Shown piece by piece: positions 18,367 to 27,205 of a stretch of 64,000 nt of DNA. The stretch's first letter is position 1, and every line of letters begins with the position of its first letter. This DNA comes from Deltaproteobacteria bacterium (GTDB taxonomy: Bacteria > Desulfobacterota > Desulfomonilia > UBA1062): the NCBI GenBank assembly GCA_029547185.1, contig JAKPPU010000067.1, forward strand, positions 1 to 64,000, in the 5' to 3' direction. Position numbers and translations under genes: made by a program. Under the pieces are notes generated by a model. It made no database searches and was not told where the DNA came from. It worked only from the letters and a program-made list of their open reading frames with translations.

Positions 18367-18984
18367 TCACGTCGTGTCGGTTTTCAATAACGCCGGGCTC
18401 CAGATCTCCCAGACCTTGCCGATGAGGGCCATCCCGGGCTTGAGGGTCGGCATGCCCGGGCGCCAGCCCGACGGGATGACCTCCCTTTCCTTGCTTGACT
18501 TCACGTACTGGAATGCCTGGAGCAGACGGATTATCTCATCGATGTTCCTGCCTACGGGCGCCGTGAGCACCTCGTATCCCTGGATCACCCCTTCGGGGTC
18601 GATGATGAAGGTTCCCCGTAGGTCCACGCCGTTACTCTCCTCGAACACCCCGTATTCAATCCCTATCTTTCCGGCAATGTCGGTGAGCATGGGAAAAGGA
18701 ATGCCGCCCGGTATGATCTTTGAGAGCTCGGATTCATTCCATACCTTATGGACATAGATGGTATCGACGCTCAGGACCAGAACCTCGGTGTCGAGCTTCT
18801 GGAATTCGGTGTACTTGTCGGCAACTGCCGACACCTCTGTCGTTCAGACAAAGGTGTAGTCTCCTCCGTAGAAAAACACCACAACCCATTTGCCTCGGTA
18901 CTTCGAGAGATCAATGTGGGTAAATCTCTCCTTATAGTATGCCGGGGCAACAAAATTCGGTGCAGGCTCCCCTGCCTTGATCAT
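18367..18984 (-). CDS. prxU: Selenocysteine-containing peroxiredoxin (PrxU-like), in-frame UGA at codon 47
   Basis: Read from ATG 18984 (GGGCCAGGAGGG just upstream), the frame gives a normal peroxiredoxin start (MIKAGEPAPNFVAPAYYKE) up to FFYGGDYTFV. It then meets UGA (18846-18844) exactly where the peroxidatic Cys of the FTFVCPTE motif belongs, and continues TTEVSAVADKY through GIPFPMLTDIAGKIG and RGTFIIDPEGVI to a normal end (205 residues). No cysteine occurs anywhere in the protein. A hairpin suited to a bacterial SECIS follows the UGA. The enzyme should reduce peroxides with Sec47, depending on an external reductant. Seen as a non-Sec gene it would look truncated at GTG 18834. PrxU selenoproteins are known in anaerobes. 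Confidence 0.9.
18816..18833 (-). promoter_or_regulatory. Candidate SECIS hairpin of the peroxiredoxin
   Basis: In the mRNA, TGTCGGC-AGTT-GCCGACA forms a perfect 7-bp stem with an AGUU loop, beginning 11 nt after the UGA with the loop starting 18 nt after it. Bacterial SECIS elements place a G/U-containing apical loop about 16-37 nt after the UGA. Confidence 0.75.
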
Positions 18985-19260
18985 GGCTTGTCCCTCCTGG
19001 CCCCCTTCAATTAATGAGCCCTCTCCTTACCGCTGAAATACCGGCCGATGCGGCAGGAGCGTCCTGGCTTAATTCCTCTGCAAGGGTATAATTTTACAAT
19101 AAGGCCTAAGGATTTTCTCTCAAGGTGCAGGAGGCTTGGGATCAGGTCGCAGAAGGATTTGCAGTATGCGTTGACTCGGGAGCTACATTGACACATAATT
19201 GGTCACGCTGAAGCCTCGGAAAATGGGCACTCGGCTGATAACCTCCGCAGCAGAGGGGAT

Positions 19261-21084
19261 ATGGGTCAGAAAAAGAACGGGACACTGTATGGAAGGCCGG
19301 GCAGGAAGATCGGAAGAAGACCGTTTCTGAAGTGGTCTCTGAGCCTTATCGGCGGCGGGATTCTCGGGGCCTGGGGGCTTTTCCCCTGGAAGGAAAAGGT
19401 CGTGCCGCTCCGTCCCGCCCTTTCGGTGAAGACGTCCAACGAGAGGGAAAAGCTCATCTTCGTCGCCATCGATGCCCTCCATCCGGGATACCTCGACCTC
19501 GATTCGAAGGGCATGCCCGGCGGGAGCGACGGCAACTGGCTCATGCCCAATATCCGCGCATTCCTCACGAAGTCGATGTGGTACAGGGACGCCAAGGCAT
19601 TCCTCCCTGCAGCCACCGACATGAACCACCTCAATGCGCTTGCAGGGACATCGACCGCCCAGACCGGGATCATCGGCGTGTGGGCTCAGCCCACGGGCTG
19701 GGACGAGGAAGGCAGGGCAGTGATAGCGCCCACGAGCCTCTCTTTTGCACGGGATGATCAGGGACGGTCCGTGGACACGCTGTTTCACGCATGGAAGCGC
19801 AAATACCCGGATTCGAAGACCATGCTCATCACGGGCAAGGAATGGGTGGGAGAGATGTTCAGGCAGGAGAGACCGGGAACAGCGGTCGACATCCTCGCAA
19901 CCGGCCCGAATCATCCGGACTACCTCGAACCTCCGAAGCGCGAGGGCCTTGCAGACCCCGTTACCGACAGGGATGCCGCCTGCGACCCGGAATCGAAGCG
20001 GCTCGGCATCTTCGGCGGGAGGCTGGGCCTGAGCGACATCTGGACCCGCCTCTACACCGGCCAGAGAAGCCTCCTCACCCTCCAGATGGAGCATTTCGCA
20101 AACCACTTCCCCCACGACCGATGGATCGTGGACTCGACCCTCGAGATCTTCAGACGGGAGGACCCGGACCTGGCATACATCCTCCTGGCCCAGTGCGACG
20201 ACGCCGGCCACTGCATCGGGAACGCGTCCGATCCTTCCGAGTTCGAGGAGGCCCTCACGCCGTACAAGCCTCCGAAAGGCTGTGAGGGCAAGCCGGAATA
20301 CCAGCTTGTGAGCAAGAGGAACAGGCTCCTCTACAAGGAGGCCATCCTCGATGTCATCAGGGACGTCGACATCCAGTTCGGCCGTCTCATGGCCGGCCTC
20401 GAAAAGCAGGGTGTGCTCGGCCGCTCGAAGGTGATCCTCCTGAGCGACCACGCAGCCGTAAACCACCTCTCGAGCATGAACTTCTCCTCCACCGATGTCA
20501 TGGGGCTCCTCAAAGGGGCAGGGCTCGCGGATGACAAGACCGTATACGCCTTCAGCGTAAGCTCTTACGGAACTCTGTACTGGAGGGGAAGAAAGGAGAA
20601 GGTATCCGAGGCCAAGAAGCTGCTCCTCAAGCACAAGGCGCTCAATCCCCAGACCGGAGAAATGGAGTGCCCCTGGTGGGTCCTCGACAGGAACGACATG
20701 AAAAACGGCCTCGAGGGCATCTGCGGGCCGGGAGAGCTCTATCACCGCTACTACATCGAAGTGGACAGGGAAAGGTCCATGATCTGGCCCGACCTGATCA
20801 TCCTGGCGAAAAACGGCTGGCAGATTCCCGTATACAACGGCCACGTCCCGAACGTCGGGATCAAGGCGCCGAAATGGATGTGGCCCTGGCGCGTATACAA
20901 CGGCGGCCACGGTTCGGTGGACACCCTCCCCATCGTCGCCGCGATCTCGGTGCCGGGCGGCAGGACCGGCATACAGCAAAAGCCGATCCGGATCGCTGAC
21001 CTCGGCGTCACCGCTGCGTCCCTCTTCGGCCTCGAGCTTAAGAGCACCACAGTCGGGGTCGATCTGAGCTCGGATCTGGCTTGA
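19261..21084 (+). CDS. Tat-exported alkaline-phosphatase-fold phosphodiesterase/nucleotide pyrophosphatase
   Basis: This 607-residue protein has a twin-arginine signal (GRRPFLKWSLSLIGGGILGAWG). The mature part has the fold signatures of type I phosphodiesterase/nucleotide pyrophosphatases: LIFVAIDALHPGYL (first metal Asp), FLPAATDMNHLNALAG (nucleophile region), ILLAQCDDAGHCIG, LLSDHAAVNHL (Asp-His metal ligands), and NGGHGSVDTLP (final His). It acts in the periplasm or on the cell surface; the substrate is unknown, and roles in phosphoester or lipid-head-group transfer are equally possible. The ATG is preceded by AGAGGGGAT. It stands alone. Confidence 0.8.
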   Translation: MGQKKNGTLYGRPGRKIGRRPFLKWSLSLIGGGILGAWGLFPWKEKVVPLRPALSVKTSNEREKLIFVAIDALHPGYLDLDSKGMPGGSDGNWLMPNIRAFLTKSMWYRDAKAFLPAATDMNHLNALAGTSTAQTGIIGVWAQPTGWDEEGRAVIAPTSLSFARDDQGRSVDTLFHAWKRKYPDSKTMLITGKEWVGEMFRQERPGTAVDILATGPNHPDYLEPPKREGLADPVTDRDAACDPESKRLGIFGGRLGLSDIWTRLYTGQRSLLTLQMEHFANHFPHDRWIVDSTLEIFRREDPDLAYILLAQCDDAGHCIGNASDPSEFEEALTPYKPPKGCEGKPEYQLVSKRNRLLYKEAILDVIRDVDIQFGRLMAGLEKQGVLGRSKVILLSDHAAVNHLSSMNFSSTDVMGLLKGAGLADDKTVYAFSVSSYGTLYWRGRKEKVSEAKKLLLKHKALNPQTGEMECPWWVLDRNDMKNGLEGICGPGELYHRYYIEVDRERSMIWPDLIILAKNGWQIPVYNGHVPNVGIKAPKWMWPWRVYNGGHGSVDTLPIVAAISVPGGRTGIQQKPIRIADLGVTAASLFGLELKSTTVGVDLSSDLA

Positions 21085-21206
21085 GCAGGTGATAAAATGA
21101 TTGTTCCGGGGAGAGGGAACCAGGGCTTTGATAAGGTCTGAGAGTGCATCCTCTTCCTTTATATGAAAGCATAGATTCCGAACCAATCGTTATGCCCCGG
21201 GCTTAG

Positions 21207-21617
21207 CGACAGAAGGTATTCATAGATACCAATATCTTCGTCTATGGCATGGACTCCAGTGACCGTACAAAGCAGAAACGCGCGAGAGCACTGCTTAAGG
21301 AGGCGGGTGAACGACACCTAGGGGTGATATCCACCCAGGTGATGCAGGAATTCTATGTGGCAGCAACCAGGAAACTGAATGCCGATCCTCTCTTTGTCAA
21401 GGAAATACTGCACAGCCTCTTGCACTTCGAGGTAGTGGCCATCAGCCCGAATCTCATTAATGAGGCAATAGACTGCAGTATACTCCAGAGGATATCGTTC
21501 TTGAGCGCCCTTATTGTGGTTGCTGCCGAAAGCGCTAACTGCAGTGAGATATGGTCCGAGGATCTGAGCGACGGGCAGATCATTCGCGGGGTGAAGATCA
21601 GCAACCCTTTCAAATAA
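21207..21617 (+). pseudogene. PIN-domain toxin remnant without a usable start codon
   Basis: The frame opening after TAG 21204 reads RQKVFIDTNIFVYG then MDSSDRTKQKRA through VISTQVMQEFYV to SALIVVAAESANCSEIWSEDLSDGQIIRGVKI. This is a full PIN (VapC-like) ribonuclease with the catalytic acidic residues in DTN, QEF, and the SEDLSDGQ end. No ATG, GTG or TTG lies in frame before the DTN motif; the first ATG (21249) would remove the catalytic Asp. The natural start codon position holds CAG. No antitoxin gene adjoins it. It is most likely a decayed orphan toxin. Confidence 0.6.
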
Positions 21618-21842
21618 ATTCGAATAGTCAAATCAGACGGCATCTGAAATTAAATATTTCGTTAGGTTCTCATAACCAGATCAAGGGAATGGGTTCATTT
21701 CAATATATTTCGGAGATCATACCTTTCCGGATTTTTAGAAATCCACATTTATTACAGTTATCTCAACTGGCGAGAAGCAGCATTTTTGTATTCCCGTTCA
21801 GGTTGCTTGACATCGATAATTTCATAAACATATGCTCATGCT

Positions 21843-22394
21843 GTGCCAAATGCTCTGACTGAAGACCTCAATCTTATCAGTCGTTTCAAGGACGGGGACC
21901 TCGCCGCCTTCGAAGAGTTCGTCCGTAAGAACGAGGACAGGATCTACAACCTCTGCCGATATATGCTCCGTGATGCATCCGATGCCCAAGATGCGGCACA
22001 GGATACGTTCATAAAAGCTTACAAGGGGCTGAAGGACTTCCAGCCCGACGCTTCCCCCTCCACATGGCTGTACCGGGTAGCGGTTAACACCTGCCTTGAC
22101 CACAAAAAGAAATACCGAAACGATCCGTTGAGCGGTGAAGCTGTTCCTGGAGACCTGCCTTCTCCCGACCCCTCACCCGAGGGCAGCTATCATGCAAGAA
22201 GGGATGCGGAAGTCCTACGGACCGCCCTCCGGGAACTGCCTGAAAAGCTCAGATCCGCCATTGTCCTCCGTGAGATCGAAGGGCTCTCCTACGAAGAGAT
22301 CGCCGCGGTCCTCGATATATCCATGGGCACGGTGAAATCGAGGATAGCACGGGCACGAGATGAATTGCGGGTGATAGTCTCCGGTAAATCGTGA
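21843..22394 (+). CDS. ECF-type sigma-70 family factor
   Basis: This 183-residue protein has sigma region 2 (FEEFVRKNEDRIYNLCRYMLRDASDAQDAAQDTFIKAYKGL) and region 4 (LRELPEKLRSAIVLREIEGLSYEEIAAVLDISMGTVKSRIARARDEL) joined by an acidic linker (PSPDPSPEGS). It directs RNA polymerase to a stress regulon and, as usual, is followed by its anti-sigma factor. The start is GTG 21843; a TTGACA at 21807-21812 with a weak TATGCT at 21831-21836 would give an almost leaderless transcript. It heads a metal/envelope-stress-like operon up to 26989. Confidence 0.9.
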   Translation: MPNALTEDLNLISRFKDGDLAAFEEFVRKNEDRIYNLCRYMLRDASDAQDAAQDTFIKAYKGLKDFQPDASPSTWLYRVAVNTCLDHKKKYRNDPLSGEAVPGDLPSPDPSPEGSYHARRDAEVLRTALRELPEKLRSAIVLREIEGLSYEEIAAVLDISMGTVKSRIARARDELRVIVSGKS

Positions 22395-22456
22395 GGAAAA
22401 CGTTTTTCAGGGAACAAAATCAAGCTGGCGGTCGTTTAACCAGATGGAGAGAGAAG

Positions 22457-22930
22457 ATGAACTGCAGGCGAACGAAAAAGATGATTTCCCCGTACATCGA
22501 TGATGAACTGACCCCTCGCGAAAAGGAGGCCTTCTTGGAGCATATCGGCAAATGCCAGGAATGCAGCAGGGAACTAGAGGAAGCACGTGCAGTGCATCTG
22601 ATTTTCACCAAAACCGAAAGGTCTCAGGCTCCCTATGGATTCACGGAGCGCGTCATGGCAGAGACGGCACGGAAGGATGCACAACGGAAATCGTTCTGGG
22701 AGCTCATACCCTTCAGGCCTCTCCTCCCAGGCCTTGTAGAGGTGGCCTGCGCACTTGCAATCATGGTGCTCGGGATCATTGCTGGCAACCAGCTCGTATT
22801 GCACAGCCCTGCTCATCAAGAAAGAGCCGGCATAGAGCAGGCCTTTTCTCTCGACGTGTTCCAGGCCAACCCTCCCGGATCAGTAGAGGGAGCCTATGCA
22901 CGCATCATGGAGGCAGGCAATGAAGGCTAA
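22457..22930 (+). CDS. Zinc-finger anti-sigma factor
   Basis: This roughly 157-residue protein has an N-terminal ZAS (zf-HC2) motif: CRRTKKMISPYIDDELTPREK followed by HIGKCQEC (H-x3-C-x2-C). A single membrane helix follows (LVEVACALAIMVLGIIAGNQL), then a short periplasmic tail. It should bind the ECF sigma factor encoded 62 bases upstream and release it on envelope stress. The upstream in-frame codon 22391 is rejected because GAGAGAGAAG precedes ATG 22457. Its 3' end overlaps the next gene by 11 bases. Confidence 0.85.
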   Translation: MNCRRTKKMISPYIDDELTPREKEAFLEHIGKCQECSRELEEARAVHLIFTKTERSQAPYGFTERVMAETARKDAQRKSFWELIPFRPLLPGLVEVACALAIMVLGIIAGNQLVLHSPAHQERAGIEQAFSLDVFQANPPGSVEGAYARIMEAGNEG

Positions 22931-23396
22931 CACTCTCAAGTTCATCCTCGTTGTTTCCTTGGTCCTGAATATCTCGGTCTTCATATCGGCGGGGTATACC
23001 TATTACCGGCAGCACCAGATACAGCACACTCCATCATTCCCGTGTGAACTCCATAAGGGTAACGGTTACCCGTTCGAAAAACTCGGACTGAACCCGGAGC
23101 AGCTCAAGGCATTCAAAGAAAAAGCATACCCCTTCCACGCGGACGTTGCTCAGAAGAGGCACGAGATATTTCAGAAAAGGGCGGAGCTCATGGCCCTCAT
23201 TCGTTCGGAGAATCCAGACAAGCAGGCAATCGATGCCAAGATTGGCGAGATAAGCCGGATGCAGGAGGGTATGCAGAAGGTGATCGTCGCCCACATGCTC
23301 GAGGTCAAGAGCGTGCTGAACGGGGACCAGCAGAAGAAGCTATTCGATCTCATAGAGGAAACCATGGCGGGCAGGATGGACCTGCCCTGCCGGTAG
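22920..23396 (+). CDS. Spy/CpxP-like periplasmic heavy-metal sensor
   Basis: This 158-residue protein has an N-terminal signal anchor (LKFILVVSLVLNISVFISAGYTYY). The mature part is a charged helical hairpin rich in Gln, Lys and Glu (LGLNPEQLKAFKEKAYPFHADVAQKR, MQKVIVAHMLEVKSVLNGDQQKKLFDLI), with Cys and His residues (CELHKG, AHML, LPCR) that could bind metal. It matches the 'periplasmic heavy metal sensor'/Spy family, which in anaerobes commonly sits beside ECF sigma/anti-sigma pairs. It is likely a sensor or chaperone for the exporter encoded next. Confidence 0.75.
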   Translation: MKANTLKFILVVSLVLNISVFISAGYTYYRQHQIQHTPSFPCELHKGNGYPFEKLGLNPEQLKAFKEKAYPFHADVAQKRHEIFQKRAELMALIRSENPDKQAIDAKIGEISRMQEGMQKVIVAHMLEVKSVLNGDQQKKLFDLIEETMAGRMDLPCR

Positions 23397-23424
23397 AGAT
23401 GCAGTATTCCTGGGGAGTGAAGCA

Positions 23425-24675
23425 ATGAACGTAAGCTATCTCAAGGGTGAGCTCCTGCACCAGAAGCGGAGGACGCTTGCAAGCATCGTTGGACTCTCGA
23501 TTGGCGTCGCTCTCCTGGTCATCACCAACGCACTTTCCATGGCCTATTACCAGGCGGCACGCATACCTTTGAAGGAGATTGGCGCGGACATTACGGTCCA
23601 GCGCTCCGGGAATGTCCCGAAAGACCTTTCCGGCTCGGTATTCCCCTGCTCAGCGGTGACCATCCGGGATGGTGACGTCCGGAAGATCGCGGCGCTCCCC
23701 GGCGTGGAAGGAGTGGGCAGAGCGGTCCTGCTGTGGATATTCGATCCTCACCAGGCATGGATTGTCCTGGGCATCGAGCAGACGAACACGGTGGGGCCTG
23801 CGGTACTCAGGAATGCCGTCAGACAGGGACGTTTTCTCGAACAGGGAAAAGCGGAAGCAATTGTCGAGGCAGCATATGCCCACAAGTTCGGGATCAAGGT
23901 GGGTGACACCCTGTCCCTGGCAAAGAGAACCTATCCGGTCGTGGGTATCCTGGACGCGTCGAAAGCTGCCAAGATAGCCATAGCCAATGTCTACCTGCCC
24001 TTAAGCGAGGCACAGGGTATAGCAGCGTCTTCGAATCAGGTGCAGGATGTCTCGCCCTTTGATCCCCACGATGTGAACCTGCTTTTCATCAGGGCCGAGT
24101 CCTCGAAGATCCCGGCTCTCGCGGCATCGTTGCGCACCATGTTGGGGAAGCAGGCCACCATAGGCACTCCTGATTCCTTCCTCAAGCTGCTCGGCAGTCT
24201 GTTCGCGCTCTCGGACAAGTTCACCGTGGCGGCATCATTGATCGCCATCATCATTGCGGCCCTGGTTGCCTTCAAGACCATGGCGGGCAATATCGCAGAG
24301 CGTGCCCGTGAAATCGGCGTGCTCAAGGCAGTGGGCTGGACCGGTGGCAACGTCATGTCTCAGATAATGGCGGAATCGGTTGTCCAGAGCCTTATGGGAG
24401 GTGTCCTGGGGCTTGCCGTCGCATATGTGGGAGCGTTCTTCCTGAGCTTCATGACGGTCAATATCCCTATCCCCTGGGAGATGAGCCCAGTCCCGCACTT
24501 TCTGCCCGGAGGCGGGGACCAGATCTATAAAACGTTAAACCTGCCCGTGTACATACCCTGGACTCTCGCCGCATTTGCCGTGCTGCTTTCACTGATCATT
24601 GGAGTGCTCACGGGTTCTCTACTCACACGAGCCATCTCAAGGATCAAGCCCTCGGAGGTGCTTCGCCATGAATAA
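23425..24675 (+). CDS. FtsX/MacB-type ABC transporter permease
   Basis: This 416-residue protein has one N-terminal membrane helix (TLASIVGLSIGVALLVITNALS), a large periplasmic domain (about 45-260), and three C-terminal helices (including VAASLIAIIIAALVAFKTM and LMGGVLGLAVAYVGAFFLSF), the four-helix layout of MacB/LolC permeases. AGEREIGVLKA-type coupling helix appears as RAREIGVLKAVGWTG. Its stop overlaps the start of the ATPase gene (ATGAATAA). Such exporters use mechanotransmission to move periplasmic substrates. Confidence 0.85.
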   Translation: MNVSYLKGELLHQKRRTLASIVGLSIGVALLVITNALSMAYYQAARIPLKEIGADITVQRSGNVPKDLSGSVFPCSAVTIRDGDVRKIAALPGVEGVGRAVLLWIFDPHQAWIVLGIEQTNTVGPAVLRNAVRQGRFLEQGKAEAIVEAAYAHKFGIKVGDTLSLAKRTYPVVGILDASKAAKIAIANVYLPLSEAQGIAASSNQVQDVSPFDPHDVNLLFIRAESSKIPALAASLRTMLGKQATIGTPDSFLKLLGSLFALSDKFTVAASLIAIIIAALVAFKTMAGNIAERAREIGVLKAVGWTGGNVMSQIMAESVVQSLMGGVLGLAVAYVGAFFLSFMTVNIPIPWEMSPVPHFLPGGGDQIYKTLNLPVYIPWTLAAFAVLLSLIIGVLTGSLLTRAISRIKPSEVLRHE

Positions 24676-25333
24676 AGCTGATATACTGACAGGGAAAGGC
24701 CTGCGCAAGAAATACGGGGACCTCGAAGTGGTCAAAGGGGTTTCAGTCTCCATCGCTGCGGGAGAGTTCGTCTGCCTGACCGGAAAATCCGGGAGCGGCA
24801 AGACAACCCTGCTCTCTCTCCTGTCAGGGCTTGAATACCCTACAGACGGGAGTGTTCTCCTGGACGGCAAGGACATCACAATAGCATCAGAAGACGAGCT
24901 CGCGCTCTTCCGGAGAGATCATGTCGGTTTTATCTTCCAGTCCTTCAACCTGATCCCGACGCTCAATGCATGGGAGAACGTGGCCCTCCCGCTGTTCCCG
25001 GTAAAGATGCCGGGTGATGAAAAGCGCAAGAAGGCAACGGAGCTGCTCGCCAGGATGGAGCTGACCGAACGCATGGATCATCTGCCATCTGCACTCTCCG
25101 GGGGAGAGAAGCAGCGGGTCGCCATTGCCCGGGCTCTCGTGAACCATCCCAGGATTCTTTTCGCCGACGAGCCCACCGGCAACCTCGACTCGGCAACCGG
25201 TGAAAATATCATGGACATCCTGAAACGCCTCAATAAGGAAGAAGGCGTGGCCATACTCATGGTTACCCACGATGAAGATATCGCCAAAACAGCGGATCGG
25301 GTGATCCGTATGAGAGATGGGGAGATTGTATGA
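24668..25333 (+). CDS. MacB/LolD-type ABC transporter ATPase
   Basis: This roughly 221-residue protein has all ABC motifs: Walker A GKSGSGKTT, Q-loop FQSFNL, signature LSGGEKQRVAIARAL, Walker B ILFADEPTGNLDS, and switch His in MVTHDEDIA. It is translationally coupled to the permease before it. With permeases on both sides (23425-24675 and 25748-26989) it may pair with both. A subfamily function as exporter of metals, lipoproteins or peptides cannot be decided from sequence. Confidence 0.92.
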   Translation: MNKADILTGKGLRKKYGDLEVVKGVSVSIAAGEFVCLTGKSGSGKTTLLSLLSGLEYPTDGSVLLDGKDITIASEDELALFRRDHVGFIFQSFNLIPTLNAWENVALPLFPVKMPGDEKRKKATELLARMELTERMDHLPSALSGGEKQRVAIARALVNHPRILFADEPTGNLDSATGENIMDILKRLNKEEGVAILMVTHDEDIAKTADRVIRMRDGEIV

Positions 25334-25740
25334 TGAAAAAAACCGTTTCCGTTTGTTTCCTTGTTCTCATGGTCTTCGTTCTTTCCCAGGCCGCTTTTGC
25401 CGCCAAACAAACAAAGGTTGAGGTGCTCTACATGAACCACGGGCCGCTGATGAACACACTCAACGACATGAAAGGCGTGTTCTTCGGATTCGGCAACAAG
25501 ATCTCCGTGTCCTGGCACGACTTCGAGAGTGATGACGGGGAGAAGTTCAAAGCACAGAAGGGCATAACTCAGCACATACCGCTCGTGATCTGGATCGACG
25601 GGAAGACCACGGTCAAGGTCGGACAGAAAGAGGTCAAGTTCTCAGGCTTCCCAACCGGTGCAGGCCCTGCTTTCTTCCATGGCAACTGGACAATGGATGA
25701 CCTGAAGAAAGCCTTGGCCCAATCTACTGCGGGGAAATGA
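25330..25740 (+). CDS. Periplasmic thioredoxin-like protein lacking CxxC
   Basis: This 136-residue protein starts with a Sec signal (KTVSVCFLVLMVFVLSQAAFA). The mature part reads VEVLYMNHGPLMNTLNDMKGVFFGFGNKISVSWHDF then IPLVIWIDGKTTVKVGQKEVKFSGFPTG, the strand/helix order of a thioredoxin-like fold, with HGPLMN where CxxC would sit. It overlaps the ATPase gene by 4 bases and is followed after 7 bases by the second permease, so it belongs to the exporter. It may be a periplasmic binding or adaptor component. Confidence 0.6.
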   Translation: MMKKTVSVCFLVLMVFVLSQAAFAAKQTKVEVLYMNHGPLMNTLNDMKGVFFGFGNKISVSWHDFESDDGEKFKAQKGITQHIPLVIWIDGKTTVKVGQKEVKFSGFPTGAGPAFFHGNWTMDDLKKALAQSTAGK

Positions 25741-25747
25741 GAGCGGC

Positions 25748-26989
25748 ATGACCTACCGGTACGTAGTGAAAGAGCTGCGCAACCACCATCACCGGATCCT
25801 GGTGAATATCCTGGGGATCGCCATAGGGATCACACTGTTCATCTCGATCAATGCCGTGTCTGCTTCGTACCAGAAGGCGGTGAGCCTGCCGTTCAAGAAC
25901 ATCGGGGCTGACCTCGTGGTACAGAAACCGGAAAAGAGGGATATCGATGCAGCCCAAGTGCCTACATCGATGAGGAGCATCCGGCTCCCGTTTTCAAACC
26001 AGTACCTGGCAGCGGATGAGGTTCGGAAGCTTGCTTCCCTGGAAGGCGTTTCAGGTTCGGCCTCCTCGCTCCTCTTATGGGAATTTGCCCAAGGCGGCTT
26101 CAGGATCATCATGGGAGTGGATCTATCGCAACCAGGCCTTGGACCTGTGAAAGTGAAAGAGTGGCTTACAGGGGGCCGGTTCCCGCAGCATGAGGGGGAG
26201 GCGATACTGGAAAAGCATTATGCGAAACTCCACCACACCCGCCTTGGGGATACCCTGAGCATTGGAACCCGCTCCTTTGCCATTGTCGGGTTGCTTGAAA
26301 TCAAGGAAGGGGCACAGGTGGCGGCAGCAAACATATATCTGCCCATAAGCGATGCCCGGAAACTTCTCGGGCCTGATGAGTCGGCAGTGAATATCGTTTA
26401 TCTGCGTCTCAGGGACCCGTCGCTCCAGGAGAAGGTTAAAGCGCAGATCGGAAAAGAATTCCCCGGTATGTCCGTCACGAGTTCCGATACCTTCCTTGAG
26501 CTTATGGGGGGCGTCTCCAAGATCTCAGGCCGGTTCGCACTGCTTACCTCCCTGATCGCTCTCATTGGTGCCATAGCCCTGATCATCAAGACCATGCTTT
26601 CGAACCTCGTCGAACGTTCACGTGAGATAGGTATCCTGAAGGCAATAGGCTGGACCGGTAGAGACATCAACAGACAGCTCATGGGAGAGGCATTGGTGCA
26701 GTCCCTTGCCGGAGGTCTCCTGGGCATCCTCATCGGGTATGCCGTGTCATACTGCATGGGCTTCCTCTCCATCCCTACGTCAACTCCCTGGCAGGTGAAC
26801 CTCATGCCCGCCCTTGCAAAAAATACCCCGGGTGCAATCGCTACCACAGTCCGGCTCCCCGTCAGTGTTTCTATCGAGCTCATCACGGCAGCCCTGGTGA
26901 TCTCTGTTATGACGGGTATTCTTGCCAGTCTTTTTATGGCGAGGCGTACAGCCAGAATGAAGCCAATGGAGATACTCAGGAAACTATGA
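25748..26989 (+). CDS. Second FtsX/MacB-type ABC transporter permease
   Basis: This 413-residue permease is a paralogue of the permease at 23425-24675: same N-terminal helix (RILVNILGIAIGITLFISINAVSASY), periplasmic domain, and three C-terminal helices, and the REIGILKAIGWTGRDI coupling helix matches RAREIGVLKAVGWTG. The two probably form a heterodimer around the shared ATPase. It ends the operon started by the ECF sigma factor. A 216-bp AT-rich gap follows with no gene. Confidence 0.85.
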   Translation: MTYRYVVKELRNHHHRILVNILGIAIGITLFISINAVSASYQKAVSLPFKNIGADLVVQKPEKRDIDAAQVPTSMRSIRLPFSNQYLAADEVRKLASLEGVSGSASSLLLWEFAQGGFRIIMGVDLSQPGLGPVKVKEWLTGGRFPQHEGEAILEKHYAKLHHTRLGDTLSIGTRSFAIVGLLEIKEGAQVAAANIYLPISDARKLLGPDESAVNIVYLRLRDPSLQEKVKAQIGKEFPGMSVTSSDTFLELMGGVSKISGRFALLTSLIALIGAIALIIKTMLSNLVERSREIGILKAIGWTGRDINRQLMGEALVQSLAGGLLGILIGYAVSYCMGFLSIPTSTPWQVNLMPALAKNTPGAIATTVRLPVSVSIELITAALVISVMTGILASLFMARRTARMKPMEILRKL

Positions 26990-27205
26990 AGGGGCAGTGT
27001 TCCCTATAGCATCTCATAATCTTGGAAACGATAGATAGCGTGAGGAGAGTTTAGGTTTGGTGATTGTGAATATATCAACTGGAGAGTTCAGTAGGAGATC
27101 GAGAAATCAAGAATCCATAGATCTAAGAGCAATAATAGCTCCCAATACCATACGATATACCAGTCTATAGGATGCTTCGTTGAGATCAGATTCCAACGTA
27201 CAGAG

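Noticed and set aside
18367-18834. Peroxiredoxin read as a truncated gene starting at GTG 18834
   Set aside because: The upstream part is in frame, has a strong ribosome-binding site and full peroxiredoxin homology; only the UGA at the peroxidatic position separates the two halves.
19183-21186. Long open frame opposite the phosphodiesterase gene
   Set aside because: It is a mirror of a real gene with strong GC bias in the third codon position; its product is Val/Leu/Gly/Asp-rich with no family resemblance.
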